Shown: piece after piece, positions 51,114-60,244 of the stretch | Layout of the letters: each line of letters opens with the position of its first letter | How positions within the stretch are numbered: the first letter of the stretch is position 1 | Assembly: GCF_029714425.1 (NCBI RefSeq) | Contig: NZ_CP121668.1 | Span: forward strand, 7,151,501 to 7,215,500 | Direction of reading: 5' to 3' | DNA from: Bradyrhizobium sp. CB2312 | GTDB lineage: Bacteria; Pseudomonadota; Alphaproteobacteria; Rhizobiales; Xanthobacteraceae | Length of the DNA stretch: 64,000 nucleotides | Position numbers and translations under genes: made by a program | Notes under the pieces: generated by a model | Told to the model about the DNA's origin: nothing | Database searches by the model: none | The model's input: the letters and a program-made list of their open reading frames with translations, nothing else

Positions 51114-53099
51114 TCAGGCCGCGCGCACCGTGGCCAGGAACTGATCGACCTCGCTGCCGAGACGCTTGCTTTCGTCGAGCAGCGCGAGCGCTGCGCCGTG
51201 CACCTGGCCGGCGGCGGCGCCGGTTTCGGACGCGCCGCGCCTGACATCCTCGACGCTGGTGGAGACTTCGGATGCGCCCTGCGCCGCCTGCTGCACGTCG
51301 CGCGCGATCGCCTGTGCGGCGGCGCCCTGTTGTTCGACCGCAGCGGCGATCGAGGATGCAATGTCCGCCATGGATTCGATGGTGCCGCCGATCTCCTTGA
51401 TCGAGTCCACCGACTGCCGCGTCGCCAACTGGATCTGCGCGACCTGACGGCCGATCTCGTCGGTCGCCTTTGCGGTCTGGCCAGCGAGCGCCTTCACCTC
51501 CGAGGCGACGACCGCGAAGCCCTTGCCCGCCTCGCCGGCGCGCGCCGCTTCGATCGTTGCATTCAGCGCCAACAGATTGGTCTGCCCGGCCACCGCCGAG
51601 ATCATGCGCACGACCTCGTCGATGCGGTCGGCGGTCTGCGAGAGCGCATCGATCTGGCTGTTGGTCCGGTTGGCCTGCGCGACGGCCGCGAGCGCCACCT
51701 CGTGTGACTGCGCGACCCGCCGGCCGACCTCGCCGACCGACGTCACCATCTCCTGGCATGCGGCGGCCGCCGACTGGACGCTCGCCGACGATTGTCCGGA
51801 TGCGGCAGCGACCGTTGCGGATAGGGCATTGGTCCCCTCCGCCGTATTGGTCAATCCATTGGCGGCCAGCTCGATTTCGGACGACGCCGCGGTGACGGCA
51901 TTGACGATGCTGCCGACCGCCGCCTCGAACCGGTCGGCAATCTCGAGCATCCCCTGCTTGCGCTGGGCTTCCGCATCGTGCTTGGCCTGCTCGCGGGCAT
52001 CGGCCATGTGCCGGTTCTCGAGCAGCTTGTGGTGGAAGACGGCGAGCGACGTCGAGATCTTGCCGATCTCGTCGTGGCGCGCGACCTGCTCGATCGGACG
52101 GTCGAGATCGCCATTCGCCAGATGCTCCATCGCCAGGACCATGCGGGTGAGCGGTGCGGTCAGCCGGCGGCCGAACCAGAACGCGATGACGATCATCACG
52201 GCGACGGTAATGGCGATGGACCAGACCACATAGCGATGCACGACCACGAGCTCATCGCTGACGGCCTCGAGGCGCTTGCCGGCCGCGGTCCTGACGGTCT
52301 CCAGATTTGGCCGCAGCCGATCGTAGATCTGGGCGAGATCCTCGGCCTCCTCATTGAGCGTGCTCTGGCCGGCCATGAAGGCGAGGAAGCTCGTCTTGTA
52401 GCTGTCGATCAGCTTCTTGATCTCGGCCTTGGCGTCGTCGGGCAGATCGGACTTGCCAAGCTCGGTCAGGAATTCGCCGGCGCGCTTGGTCAACTCGTCG
52501 CCGTATTTCTCGTCGCCGCGCAGCATGAAATCCTTCTCATGCCGCCGCATCATCAGCATGAGGACGGACAGCCGCGGCCGCTCGAATGTCCTGAGCTTGC
52601 TCTCGACCGAATGCACGGCCGCGCGCAGCTTGCCCTGCAGCCCGTCATTCTCGTTGAAGCCGACGAGCTTCTGAGCGGAGACCACATTGGCGAAGCGGGT
52701 GTTGTAGCTGGCGATGACGGGGCGGAACGACAGCGCCTTGCGCAGCGGATCGTCTTCCGCAAGGGCACCGGCGATCTCCTCGACTGCCGCCAGATGGCCG
52801 GTGGCCGCACGCAACGTCTCGTCATGCGCGGCGACCTTCTTGTCGGTCGGCTTCTGCAGGAAATTGGTGGCGAGTTCGCGCCCCTGCAACAGGCTCTCGG
52901 ACAGGCGCGCGGTTTCGGATTCCAGCTTCGTGAAGCGGTCGGCGGTTGCACGGCTGCGATCCTCGATCTGCCGGCCGGCAAAATAGATCACGCCCACCAT
53001 GAGGACGCCGGTCACGCCCAGCAAAAGCACCTGCGTGCGCAGGCCAAGGTGAAAGCTCCGCAGTTGGAAGCGGCGCGCCGACCGAAGTCTGCCAAACAT
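51114..53099 (-). CDS. Methyl-accepting chemotaxis protein
   Basis: A 661-residue chemoreceptor. The first membrane helix is at about 25-45, followed by a helical periplasmic sensor domain (to about 285) of the HBM-like bimodular type ([26 protein letters not shown] is a typical piece). A second membrane helix ([20 protein letters not shown]), a HAMP linker ([26 protein letters not shown]) and the long signalling coiled coil follow. The highly conserved tip that contacts CheA/CheW is at about 505-535, with [23 protein letters not shown] sensors in other bacteria bind organic acids. No other chemotaxis genes are nearby. Confidence 0.93.
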   Translation of the reverse strand: MFGRLRSARRFQLRSFHLGLRTQVLLLGVTGVLMVGVIYFAGRQIEDRSRATADRFTKLESETARLSESLLQGRELATNFLQKPTDKKVAAHDETLRAATGHLAAVEEIAGALAEDDPLRKALSFRPVIASYNTRFANVVSAQKLVGFNENDGLQGKLRAAVHSVESKLRTFERPRLSVLMLMMRRHEKDFMLRGDEKYGDELTKRAGEFLTELGKSDLPDDAKAEIKKLIDSYKTSFLAFMAGQSTLNEEAEDLAQIYDRLRPNLETVRTAAGKRLEAVSDELVVVHRYVVWSIAITVAVMIVIAFWFGRRLTAPLTRMVLAMEHLANGDLDRPIEQVARHDEIGKISTSLAVFHHKLLENRHMADAREQAKHDAEAQRKQGMLEIADRFEAAVGSIVNAVTAASSEIELAANGLTNTAEGTNALSATVAAASGQSSASVQSAAAACQEMVTSVGEVGRRVAQSHEVALAAVAQANRTNSQIDALSQTADRIDEVVRMISAVAGQTNLLALNATIEAARAGEAGKGFAVVASEVKALAGQTAKATDEIGRQVAQIQLATRQSVDSIKEIGGTIESMADIASSIAAAVEQQGAAAQAIARDVQQAAQGASEVSTSVEDVRRGASETGAAAGQVHGAALALLDESKRLGSEVDQFLATVRAA

Positions 53100-53235
53100 G
53101 TGTTCCCAGCCCCGAAAGTATCAATTCGCAAAAATTGATCCATTTTGGCTGGAATTGCTTAACATTCCGGCAACCACCAGGCGGGCGCCGCCGCTCACGG
53201 CTAAGGTCCCCCTTTCCAGCCGGAGAATGGCCGGA

Positions 53236-55938
53236 TTAGCCCGCCGCCCCCGCCAGCTTGGCCTGCTTCGCCGGCGCCTCGGTCGTCGCGATCAGGCGCT
53301 TCAGCTCGGGGATGCAGGAGCCGCAATTGGTGCCGGCCTTGAGCTTTGCGCCGATCTCGGCCGCCGTGCGTGCGCCGGATGAGATAGCGTCACAGATGGT
53401 GCCGCGGCCGACGCCGAAGCAGGCGCAGACGATCGGGCCGGTCGAGGCGCCGCCCTCGCTGGACTTGCCTGACAACAGCATGCGGCGCTGCTCGTCGGTG
53501 ACGTGATCGGCGACGAACAGGCTCTTCACCACCTCCCAGTCGCCGGCGTCGTGCGCGGGTCCGACGAACAGGCAGGTCTCGATGCGGTCGCCCGCGAACG
53601 AGGCTGCGCGATAGACGCCGCCGCCGAAGTCGCGATACTCGGCCACGTCCTCGCCGGCGACGCCATCGAGCCAAGCCGGCCAGCGCGACAGATCGGCGTT
53701 GTCGGCGAAGAGATAGCCGAAGCCGTCTGAAACCGTGACGCGGGTCCACAACAGGTTTTGCGGCAGCTCGAGCTGCTTGCGCGACAACGCGAAGCCGCGG
53801 AAGACGTACTCATAGGGCGTGATCGCGGCAGGCGTCGCCTTGGACTCCGGCTGACCCGAGAACGGATCGGTGAACGACTGTACCAGCGCGCCGACGCGGC
53901 CGTGCGAGGCGTTCATCGCACTCCAGTGGATCGGCGCGAACAGCGTGCCGCGCTGCTGGCGTTCGCTGACGACCACTTTAAGGATGCACTGGCCGTAATC
54001 GGTGGTGATGCGGGCATAGCTGTCATGGACGATGCCGTATTTGCCGGCATCGTCAGGATGGATCTCGACGAAGGGCTCGGGCAGGTGCGCGCCGAGCCGT
54101 TGGCTGAGGCCGGTGCGCGTCATGGTGTGCCACTGGTCGCGGATACGGCCGGTGTTGAGCCTGAGGGGGCGCGACGGCCCGGTCTCGCCGCGCAGCGACG
54201 GCACCTCGGGTGCGACGAAGCGGCCCTTGGCGTCATTGGTGAAGAAGCCGCCTTGCGCGAAGAAGCGCTCGCCGGGCAGCCCGCCTTCGCGCACCGGCCA
54301 CTGCACCGGCTGCAAGGCGTCGAAGCCCTCGTCGGAGAGCGACGTCAGCGCGCCGATGTCGAAATCGCGGCTGCCATCGTTCTCGAAGGCCGAGAGCGCG
54401 GCATGCTCACGGAAAATATCGGCGGCGGATTTGTAATGAAAACTGTCGCCGAAGCCGAGACGCTTGGCGGTCTCGCTGAGGATCCACCAATCCGGCCGCG
54501 CCTCGCCCGGCGCCGGCAGGAACGAGCGCTGGCGCGAGATGCGCCGCTCCGAATTGGTCACCGTGCCCGACTTCTCGCCCCAGGCGAGCGCCGGCAGCAG
54601 CACATGCGGGCCGGCCTCGACGGTGTCGTTGGAGAGCACGTTCTCGGAGACCACGAACAGTTCGAGCTTCTTCAGCACCTCGCGCACGAAATCCGCATCG
54701 GGCAGCGACACCGCGGGATTGGTGCCCATCACCCACAGCGCCTTGACCTCGCCGCGGTTGATCGCCTCGAACAGCTGCACCGCCTTCAGCCCCTCATGGG
54801 TGGCGATGCGCGGCGCCTTCCAGAACCGCCTGACCCGGTCGATGTCCGGCGGCGTAAAGCCCATATGTGCGGCGAGCATGTTGGCAAGACCGCCGACCTC
54901 GCGGCCGCCCATCGCGTTGGGCTGGCCGGTCAGCGAGAACGGTGAGGCGCCTGGCTTGCCGATCCGGCCCGTGGCGAGATGGCAGTTCAGGATCGCGTTG
55001 ACCTTGTCGGTGCCCTGCGCCGACTGGTTGACGCCCTGCGAATAGAGCGTGACGACCTTCTCGGTGTCGCGGAACATCCTGAAGAAGGTGGCAACGTCCG
55101 CCTCGGAGAGTCCCGTGGCCAACGCGGTCGCGGTGACGCTGCCGGCGATGTTGCGTGCGCGCGCCAGCGCATCGTCAAAACCGCTGGTGTTCTGCGCGAT
55201 GTAGTCCTTGTCGAGCGCGCCATTGTCGGCGAGATGGACGAACAGGCCGGAGAACAGCGCAGTGTCGGTGCCGGGCTTGAGGCCGAGGAACAGGTCGACG
55301 TCGCTCGCGGTGTCGGTGCGGCGCGGATCGATCACGATCATCCGCGCGCCGCGCTCCTGCCTGTTCTTCAACATGCGCTGGAACAGCACGGGGTGGCACC
55401 ACGCGGCGTTCGAGCCGACGAACACCAGCAGATCGGCCTGGTCGAGATCCTCGTAGCAGCCGGGCACGGTGTCGGCGCCGAAGGCGCGGCGGTGGCCGGC
55501 GACCGAGGACGACATGCAGAGCCGCGAATTGGTGTCGACATTCGCGGTGCCGACAAAGCCCTTCATCAGCTTGTTGGCGACGTAATAATCCTCGGTGAGG
55601 AGCTGGCCGGAGAGATAGAAGGCGACCGCATCTGCGCCATCGCGCGCCACGATATGCTGCATGCGGTGGGCGACGTGATCGAGCGCATCGCTCCAGGCGA
55701 CGCGCTCCAGCACGCCCTTGCAGCGGATCATCGGGTAGAGCAGCCGGCTCTCGAGCCCGACGGTCTCGCCGAGCGCGGAGCCCTTCGAGCACAGCCGGCC
55801 GAAATTGGCGGGATGATCAGGATCGCCCGCGATCGCCGCGCCGCCCTTGCCGTCCGGCGTTGCCAGCACGCCGCAGCCGACGCCGCAATAGGGGCAGGTC
55901 GTTCGGGTGGCTCGAAGGTTTGGGTCGATCGCCGTCAT
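53236..55938 (-). CDS. nasC: Assimilatory nitrate reductase catalytic subunit
   Basis: A 900-residue molybdenum enzyme that reduces nitrate to nitrite in the cytoplasm. The start at 55938 begins two bases after the end of the flavoprotein gene. The N-terminal 4Fe-4S cysteines are Cys15, 18, 22 and 50 (CPYCGVGC and RLCSKG). The Mo-bisMGD domains follow, with NTNSRLCMSSSVAG, GSNAAWCHPV and the MGTNPAVSLPDAD block. The C-terminus carries a BFD-like 2Fe-2S module with Cys838, 840, 872 and 875. It is the last gene of narK-bjgb-flp-nasC, an order known from B. diazoefficiens. Electrons probably come from the adjacent flavoprotein. Confidence 0.94.
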   Translation of the reverse strand: MTAIDPNLRATRTTCPYCGVGCGVLATPDGKGGAAIAGDPDHPANFGRLCSKGSALGETVGLESRLLYPMIRCKGVLERVAWSDALDHVAHRMQHIVARDGADAVAFYLSGQLLTEDYYVANKLMKGFVGTANVDTNSRLCMSSSVAGHRRAFGADTVPGCYEDLDQADLLVFVGSNAAWCHPVLFQRMLKNRQERGARMIVIDPRRTDTASDVDLFLGLKPGTDTALFSGLFVHLADNGALDKDYIAQNTSGFDDALARARNIAGSVTATALATGLSEADVATFFRMFRDTEKVVTLYSQGVNQSAQGTDKVNAILNCHLATGRIGKPGASPFSLTGQPNAMGGREVGGLANMLAAHMGFTPPDIDRVRRFWKAPRIATHEGLKAVQLFEAINRGEVKALWVMGTNPAVSLPDADFVREVLKKLELFVVSENVLSNDTVEAGPHVLLPALAWGEKSGTVTNSERRISRQRSFLPAPGEARPDWWILSETAKRLGFGDSFHYKSAADIFREHAALSAFENDGSRDFDIGALTSLSDEGFDALQPVQWPVREGGLPGERFFAQGGFFTNDAKGRFVAPEVPSLRGETGPSRPLRLNTGRIRDQWHTMTRTGLSQRLGAHLPEPFVEIHPDDAGKYGIVHDSYARITTDYGQCILKVVVSERQQRGTLFAPIHWSAMNASHGRVGALVQSFTDPFSGQPESKATPAAITPYEYVFRGFALSRKQLELPQNLLWTRVTVSDGFGYLFADNADLSRWPAWLDGVAGEDVAEYRDFGGGVYRAASFAGDRIETCLFVGPAHDAGDWEVVKSLFVADHVTDEQRRMLLSGKSSEGGASTGPIVCACFGVGRGTICDAISSGARTAAEIGAKLKAGTNCGSCIPELKRLIATTEAPAKQAKLAGAAG

Positions 55939-55939
55939 G

Positions 55940-57157
55940 TCAGGCTGCCTTGGACGGAAGGGCAAGCGTGCGGCCGAACATCATGTCGGCGCGGATCGCA
56001 GCGACCTTCTCGCGATTGCGAATCAGCTCGAGATACCAGAGCGCATCGACGGTATCGCCGATCAGCACAGCGCCGGTCAGCCGGCCGTCCGCGATGACGA
56101 GCTTCTTGTAGGTGCCGCGTCTGCGGTCGGTCAGCACGAGGCTCTCGCTGCCCTCGCCGCCCATGAAATCGCCGGCGGAGAACACGCTGACGCCGGAGAC
56201 CTTCAGATTGGTCGAGACCACACTGCCTTGATAGGCGGCGGGCTTGCCGGCGAGATGCCGCGCCAGCACCCGCGCCTGCTCGTAGGCGGGCTCGACCAGG
56301 CCATAGCAGGTGCCGCGATGCTCGGCGCATTCGCCGAGCGCGTAGATGTCGGGCGAAGCCGTCTGCATCTCGTCGTTGACGACGATGCCGCGGTTGACGG
56401 CGATACCGGCCTCCTTGGCCAGCGCGATGTTCGGCTTGATGCCCGCCGCGAAGATCACGGCATCGGCCTCGATGCGGCTGCCGTCGGCGAGCTCGACGGC
56501 TTCGACATGACCGTCGCCGTGGATGCGCGCCGTGGAGGCATTGAGCAGGATGCGGATGCCCTTGCGCTCGACCAGCGTCTTGAGGAGATCAGCGGCCGTT
56601 CCATCGAGTTGGCGCTCCATCAGCCGGTCCATCAGATGCAGCAGCGTCACCGGCGCGCCGGCCTTGGCGAGGCCGTAGGCGGCCTCGAGTCCGAGCAGGC
56701 CGCCGCCGACCACGATGACGCGCTTCTTCGCGGCCGCGAGCGTCAGCAGCAGGTCGACATCGCGCGTGTCGCGAAAGGTGTGCACGCCGGCAAGATCGGC
56801 GCCCGGCACGTTGAGCCGTAGCGGCGTCGAGCCCGTGGCGAGCACAAGCTTGGAATATTCCATGCTCTCTTCGCCTGCGATCTTGAGCTCGCGGCGGCCG
56901 GTGTCGATCTCGGTGACGCGATAGCCGTAGCGCACCGTGACGCCGCGTTCACGCCACCAGTCGGCCGGCCTGAGCTCGATCTCGTGCGAGCCGGTCTCGC
57001 CGGCCAGCACGGAGGAGAGCAGCACGCGATTGTAAGCGAGCCGCGGCTCATCGCCGATGACGGCAACCGCGTAGCGGCCGAGTGCGGTCTTGGCGAGTTC
57101 ATCGACAAGCCGCGCGGCCGCCATACCGTTACCGACGATGACCAGCGGTTCACTCAC
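55940..57157 (-). CDS. flp: FAD/NAD(P)H oxidoreductase of the nitrate assimilation cluster
   Basis: A 405-residue flavoprotein resembling the N-terminal half of NADH-nitrite reductase NirB. The GTG at 57157 is chosen for the GGAG seven bases upstream. Blocks: VIVGNGMAAARLVDEL (FAD), AYNRVLLSSVLAG, LVLATGSTPLRL, RVIVVGGGLLGLEAAYGL (NADH) and DIYALGECAEHRG. It would pass electrons to the nitrate reductase and, as shown for its B. diazoefficiens counterpart, to the haemoglobin Bjgb for NO removal. Genes are 1 and 10 bp from their neighbours, so all four are one operon. Confidence 0.92.
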   Translation of the reverse strand: MSEPLVIVGNGMAAARLVDELAKTALGRYAVAVIGDEPRLAYNRVLLSSVLAGETGSHEIELRPADWWRERGVTVRYGYRVTEIDTGRRELKIAGEESMEYSKLVLATGSTPLRLNVPGADLAGVHTFRDTRDVDLLLTLAAAKKRVIVVGGGLLGLEAAYGLAKAGAPVTLLHLMDRLMERQLDGTAADLLKTLVERKGIRILLNASTARIHGDGHVEAVELADGSRIEADAVIFAAGIKPNIALAKEAGIAVNRGIVVNDEMQTASPDIYALGECAEHRGTCYGLVEPAYEQARVLARHLAGKPAAYQGSVVSTNLKVSGVSVFSAGDFMGGEGSESLVLTDRRRGTYKKLVIADGRLTGAVLIGDTVDALWYLELIRNREKVAAIRADMMFGRTLALPSKAA

Positions 57158-57167
57158 AAGGCATCTC

Positions 57168-57596
57168 CTATTCGGCGGCCTGCGCCTGCGCGCCATAGGC
57201 CTCGGAAATCATGTAGCCGGACAAGACGCCGTAAGCGTCGGTCCAGGCGGTTGCGAGCTCGGGCGTCCAGGCCTCGCCAAGACCCTTCTCCAGGGTCCAC
57301 AGCAAGGTCGCGCCGACCACGGGATAGTGCTCGGCCTTGGCGCCGTAGGCGACGTGGCGCTTGGCGAGCGCGGAGGCCGCGGGAAGAATCGTCTCGAGAT
57401 TCGACAGGCCGCCAACGACGGCGGCGAGCATGGCCATCAGCTTCTTGCGCTGCTCGGTCATGTCCTCGGGAAACATCGCGCGCACGGACGGCGCCACTTC
57501 GAACAAGCGGTCGTAGAACAGTTTTGAGGCTGCTTCCGAAATCGGCGCGACCTTGGAAAAGCTTTGCTGCACGAGGGCGATCTGCTGAGGCGTCAT
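57168..57596 (-). CDS. bjgb: Single-domain bacterial haemoglobin
   Basis: A 142-residue globin similar to the haem domain of flavohaemoglobins. The ATG at 57596 has AGGAG upstream. Proximal His90 is in KAEHYPVVG, the B10-type Tyr is in LFYDRLFEVAP (Tyr28), and Gln/Thr candidates follow. It lacks the reductase domain, which the next gene (flp) may replace in trans, converting NO made during nitrate use to nitrate. The start of the family block, MTPQQIALVQQSFSKV, supports this start over an upstream one in the same frame. Confidence 0.93.
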   Translation of the reverse strand: MTPQQIALVQQSFSKVAPISEAASKLFYDRLFEVAPSVRAMFPEDMTEQRKKLMAMLAAVVGGLSNLETILPAASALAKRHVAYGAKAEHYPVVGATLLWTLEKGLGEAWTPELATAWTDAYGVLSGYMISEAYGAQAQAAE

Positions 57597-57675
57597 GATG
57601 GTCTCCTGTCTGTTTCGGTCTGCCTTTGTCCGCGCCGTTGCGAACAAGGTTCATGGGTCAAACGTCATCAGAGCG

Positions 57676-57701
57676 GCTTCTCCCCGCGTACGGGGAGAAG
57701 C
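57676..57701. other. Hairpin between narK and bjgb
   Basis: GCTTCTCCCCG and CGGGGAGAAGC form an 11-bp stem with a 4-base loop. On the minus (coding) strand no T-run follows, so read-through is expected; it may act as an RNA-processing or stabilising element between two operon genes. It resembles other CTCTCC-type repeats here. Confidence 0.6.
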
Positions 57702-57718
57702 GATTTTCATACCAAGTG

Positions 57719-59098
57719 CTAGACACGCGCTTCGGCAAGGCTTGGCGCGCCTTCGCCCTGCGGGCTGCGACGCAAATAGAACCACCAGGTCAAGGCCAGG
57801 CACGAGGCGTAGAAGCCGAGATAGATCGCGAGCGCGAGCTGCGGCCCGCCGGTCATGGCAATCGACTTGCCGAAACCGCTCGGGATCAGATAGCCGCCGA
57901 CGGCACCGACCGCGCCGATGAAGCCGACCGCCGCACCGCTCTCGATGCTCGCGGTCTTCAAGGCAGCCGCACGCGCGACATCGCCCTTGCCGCGCACCCT
58001 GAACAGATTCTGCTCGCGGAAGATCGAGGGGATCATGCGGTAGGTCGAGCCGTTGCCGATGCCCGTGGTCACGAACAGGATCAGGAACATCGAGAGGAAG
58101 CCGACGAAATCCTTCTGCCCGACGAAATAGACCACGCCGACCGTGGCACCCGCCATCACGATGAAATTCCAGAACGTGATGATGGAGCCGCCGATCCTGT
58201 CGGCAAGCCAGCCGCCGAGCGGACGCGATAGCGAGCCGACCAGCGGGCCGAGGAAGGCGATCGAGATCGTCACCGACGGAAACAACGTCTTGAGCAGGAG
58301 CGGGAACGCCGCGGAGTAGCCGATGAAGGACCCGAACGTGCCGATATAGAGATAGGCCATGATCCAGGTGTGCTTGCGCTTGACCACCGCGAGCTGATTT
58401 TTGATCGACGATTTCGCCGTGGTGAGGTTGTTCATGAAGAACACCGCGCCGAACACCGCGATCGCGATCGGCAGCACCCACATCAGCCCGGCGTTCTGGA
58501 GGAAGATGCCGTCGACGGGGGAGGCCTGGAACAGGTTGATGACGGCGAGCGTCATCAGGATCGGGGTCAGGAGCTGCACGCTGGAGACGCCGATATTGCC
58601 GCCGGCGGCATTCAGGCCGAGCGCCCACCCCTTCATCCGGTCAGGGAAGAAGAAGGAGATGTTGGTCATGCTGGAGGCGAAGTTGCCGCCGCCAAGACCG
58701 GCGGTCGAGGCGACCAGCAGCATCAGCCAGAACGGCGTGTCGGGATGACTGACGAAATAGGCGAGCGACAGCGTCGGAATGAACAGCACCGCCGCACTGA
58801 AGATGGTCCAGTTGCGGCCGCCGAAGGTCGTCACTGCGAAAGTGTAGGGAAAGCGCATGAATGCGCCGATCAGGCCCGGCACGGCGACGAGCTGGAACAG
58901 CTGGTCGGTGGTGTAGTGGAAGCCCGCCTGCGGCAGCTTGGTGGTGACGATGCTCCAGATCAGCCAGACCGAGAAGCCGATATGCTCGGCCACGATCGAC
59001 CAGATCAGGTTGCGGCGCGCGATAGTCTTGCCAGTCGCATTCCAGAACGCCTCGTCTTCGGGGCGCCAATCTGAAATCCAAGTCGGATTCTTCGTCAT
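57719..59098 (-). CDS. narK: Nitrate/nitrite antiporter, MFS family
   Basis: A 459-residue major facilitator with about twelve helices. The nitrate signature regions are present: GLGGGNFASSMTNISFFFPDRMKGWALGLNAAGGNIGVS (first) and the second half near GTGIGNGSTYRMIPSIF with the following GAAVGFIGAVGAVGG. It likely exports nitrite and/or imports nitrate. It is the first gene of the narK-bjgb-flp-nasC operon, with an about 138-base leader downstream of a sigma-54-like promoter. AGGG lies eight bases upstream of the ATG. Confidence 0.94.
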   Translation of the reverse strand: MTKNPTWISDWRPEDEAFWNATGKTIARRNLIWSIVAEHIGFSVWLIWSIVTTKLPQAGFHYTTDQLFQLVAVPGLIGAFMRFPYTFAVTTFGGRNWTIFSAAVLFIPTLSLAYFVSHPDTPFWLMLLVASTAGLGGGNFASSMTNISFFFPDRMKGWALGLNAAGGNIGVSSVQLLTPILMTLAVINLFQASPVDGIFLQNAGLMWVLPIAIAVFGAVFFMNNLTTAKSSIKNQLAVVKRKHTWIMAYLYIGTFGSFIGYSAAFPLLLKTLFPSVTISIAFLGPLVGSLSRPLGGWLADRIGGSIITFWNFIVMAGATVGVVYFVGQKDFVGFLSMFLILFVTTGIGNGSTYRMIPSIFREQNLFRVRGKGDVARAAALKTASIESGAAVGFIGAVGAVGGYLIPSGFGKSIAMTGGPQLALAIYLGFYASCLALTWWFYLRRSPQGEGAPSLAEARV

Positions 59099-59122
59099 TG
59101 AGTATCCCTTCCAGGCTCACCG

Positions 59123-59136
59123 CTGCGTCGTTGCAG
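59123..59136 (-). promoter_or_regulatory. Leader hairpin CTGC-AACGAC-GCAG before narK
   Basis: On the minus strand, a 4-bp stem closes a six-base loop AACGAC. A at loop position 1 and G at position 4 are the rule for ANTAR-protein (such as NasT) target loops. The same CTGCAACGACGCA string is in the nrtA leader. Here it lies 24 bases before the ATG. A stronger GCCTCCG-4 nt-CGGAGGC hairpin lies just upstream. Confidence 0.45.
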
Positions 59137-59245
59137 GCTCAGCCTCCGGTCACGGAGGCACGCTCCGGGGCTTCTCCTCGGTGGCGAGTTCACGATGCTG
59201 ATTGATGATGTTGAGGGACGTCGTCGTTGGCGTCGGAAAAGGTGT

Positions 59246-59261
59246 TTCAATTTCCGTGCCA
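59246..59261 (-). promoter_or_regulatory. Sigma-54-type promoter of narK
   Basis: TGGCACG-GAAA-TTGAA on the minus strand, close to the TGGCACG-N4-TTGCA consensus; the -12 element has GA rather than GC. The -24 GG is 112.5 bp from the centre of the paired NtrC-like sites at 59356-59388. Start of transcription would be near 59236. Confidence 0.7.
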
Positions 59262-59355
59262 ATTGCGCTCACGCTGGAAATGCAGGGATTTCAGGGCGTT
59301 ATTCGTATTGCCCGAAATCTTCGCAGCGCTATTCCGCACGCTAAATTTGCGATTC

Positions 59356-59388
59356 GCTCAATCCTTGTGCGGCGCACAAGAATTGAGC
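59356..59388. promoter_or_regulatory. Paired NtrC-like enhancer sites for narK
   Basis: GCTC-N7-GTGC (59356-59370) and GCAC-N7-GAGC (59374-59388), each one base off the GCAC-N7-GTGC core of NtrC sites, with centres 18 bp apart. Together they form a nearly perfect inverted repeat. The rest of the 338-base gap between narK and nrtC holds only the promoter and leader described separately. Confidence 0.65.
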
Positions 59389-59436
59389 TTGATGTCAAAT
59401 ATTTAGGCGCGCTCGTCTCGCGCATTAACCTTTGGT

Positions 59437-60231
59437 TTATGCGGCCTCTACGAAGCGATGACGCTCATAGAGGAATTCGAGCACGCGCTGGCGGCACTTC
59501 AGATACGTCGCGTTGGTGGCGAGCTCGAGTCGCTTGCGCGGCCGCGCCAGCGGCACCTCCAGCACCTCACCGATACGCGCGCTCGGCCCATTCGTCATCA
59601 TCACGATGCGGTCGGAGAGCAGCACGGCTTCGTCGACGTCGTGTGTGATCATCAAGATGGTGTTGCCGAGCTTCTGATGCAGCGCCATCACCGAGTCCTG
59701 CAAATGCGCCCGCGTCAGCGCGTCGAGCGCGCCGAATGGCTCGTCCAGCAACAGCACCTTCGGTTCCATCGCGAGCGCCCGCGCGATGCCGACACGCTGC
59801 TTCATGCCGCCGGAGATTTCGGACGGACGCTTGTCCCTGGCATGCGCCATCTGCACGAGATTCAGATTGTGCATGACCCAAGCGTCGCGTTCGGCCTTCG
59901 ACTTGGACTTGGCAAAGACCTTGTCGACACCGAGCCTGACGTTCTCGTAGACAGTCAGCCACGGCAGCAGGCTGTGGTTCTGGAACACCACCGCGCGGTC
60001 GGGCCCCGGCGAGTTGACCTCGCGGTTCTCCAGCAGCACGCCGCCGGTGGTGGCGCCCGTCAATCCCGCGATGATGTTGAGCAGGGTCGACTTGCCGCAG
60101 CCGGAATGGCCGATGATCGAGACGTATTCGCCCTTCTCGATGGTGAGATTGATGTCCTTCAGCACCTCGGTCGTCGCAGCGCCGCGGGTAAAGATCTTGT
60201 CGATGTGATCGAGCTTCAGATAGGCGGTCAT
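59437..60231 (-). CDS. nrtC: Nitrate ABC transporter ATP-binding protein
   Basis: A 264-residue ATPase. Walker A GHSGCGKST is near 40-48, the signature ISGGMKQR near 140, and Walker B VLLLDEPFGALD follows. It energises nitrate uptake with NrtB and NrtA, whose genes lie just upstream on the same strand (13 bp gap). Unlike cyanobacterial NrtC, it has no C-terminal NrtA-like regulatory domain. The gene order nrtABC-narK is as in B. diazoefficiens. Confidence 0.92.
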   Translation of the reverse strand: MTAYLKLDHIDKIFTRGAATTEVLKDINLTIEKGEYVSIIGHSGCGKSTLLNIIAGLTGATTGGVLLENREVNSPGPDRAVVFQNHSLLPWLTVYENVRLGVDKVFAKSKSKAERDAWVMHNLNLVQMAHARDKRPSEISGGMKQRVGIARALAMEPKVLLLDEPFGALDALTRAHLQDSVMALHQKLGNTILMITHDVDEAVLLSDRIVMMTNGPSARIGEVLEVPLARPRKRLELATNATYLKCRQRVLEFLYERHRFVEAA

Positions 60232-60244
60232 GTGCCCTTCTCCC

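Noticed and set aside
50839..51759. Long N-terminal extension of the second SMP-30 protein
   Set aside because: It runs through a repeat and the 3' end of the chemoreceptor gene; homology to the family begins only after 50838.
53758..54945. 395-codon frame opposite nasC
   Set aside because: Antisense to a nitrate reductase with intact cofactor motifs.
57674..57706. Hairpin followed by ATTTT on the plus strand as a terminator
   Set aside because: No plus-strand gene ends there; on the coding strand there is no T-run.
59356..59388. Inverted repeat first read as an antitermination leader hairpin of narK
   Set aside because: It lies upstream of the sigma-54-like promoter, so it would not be transcribed from it; its GCAC-N7-GTGC units fit an enhancer better.
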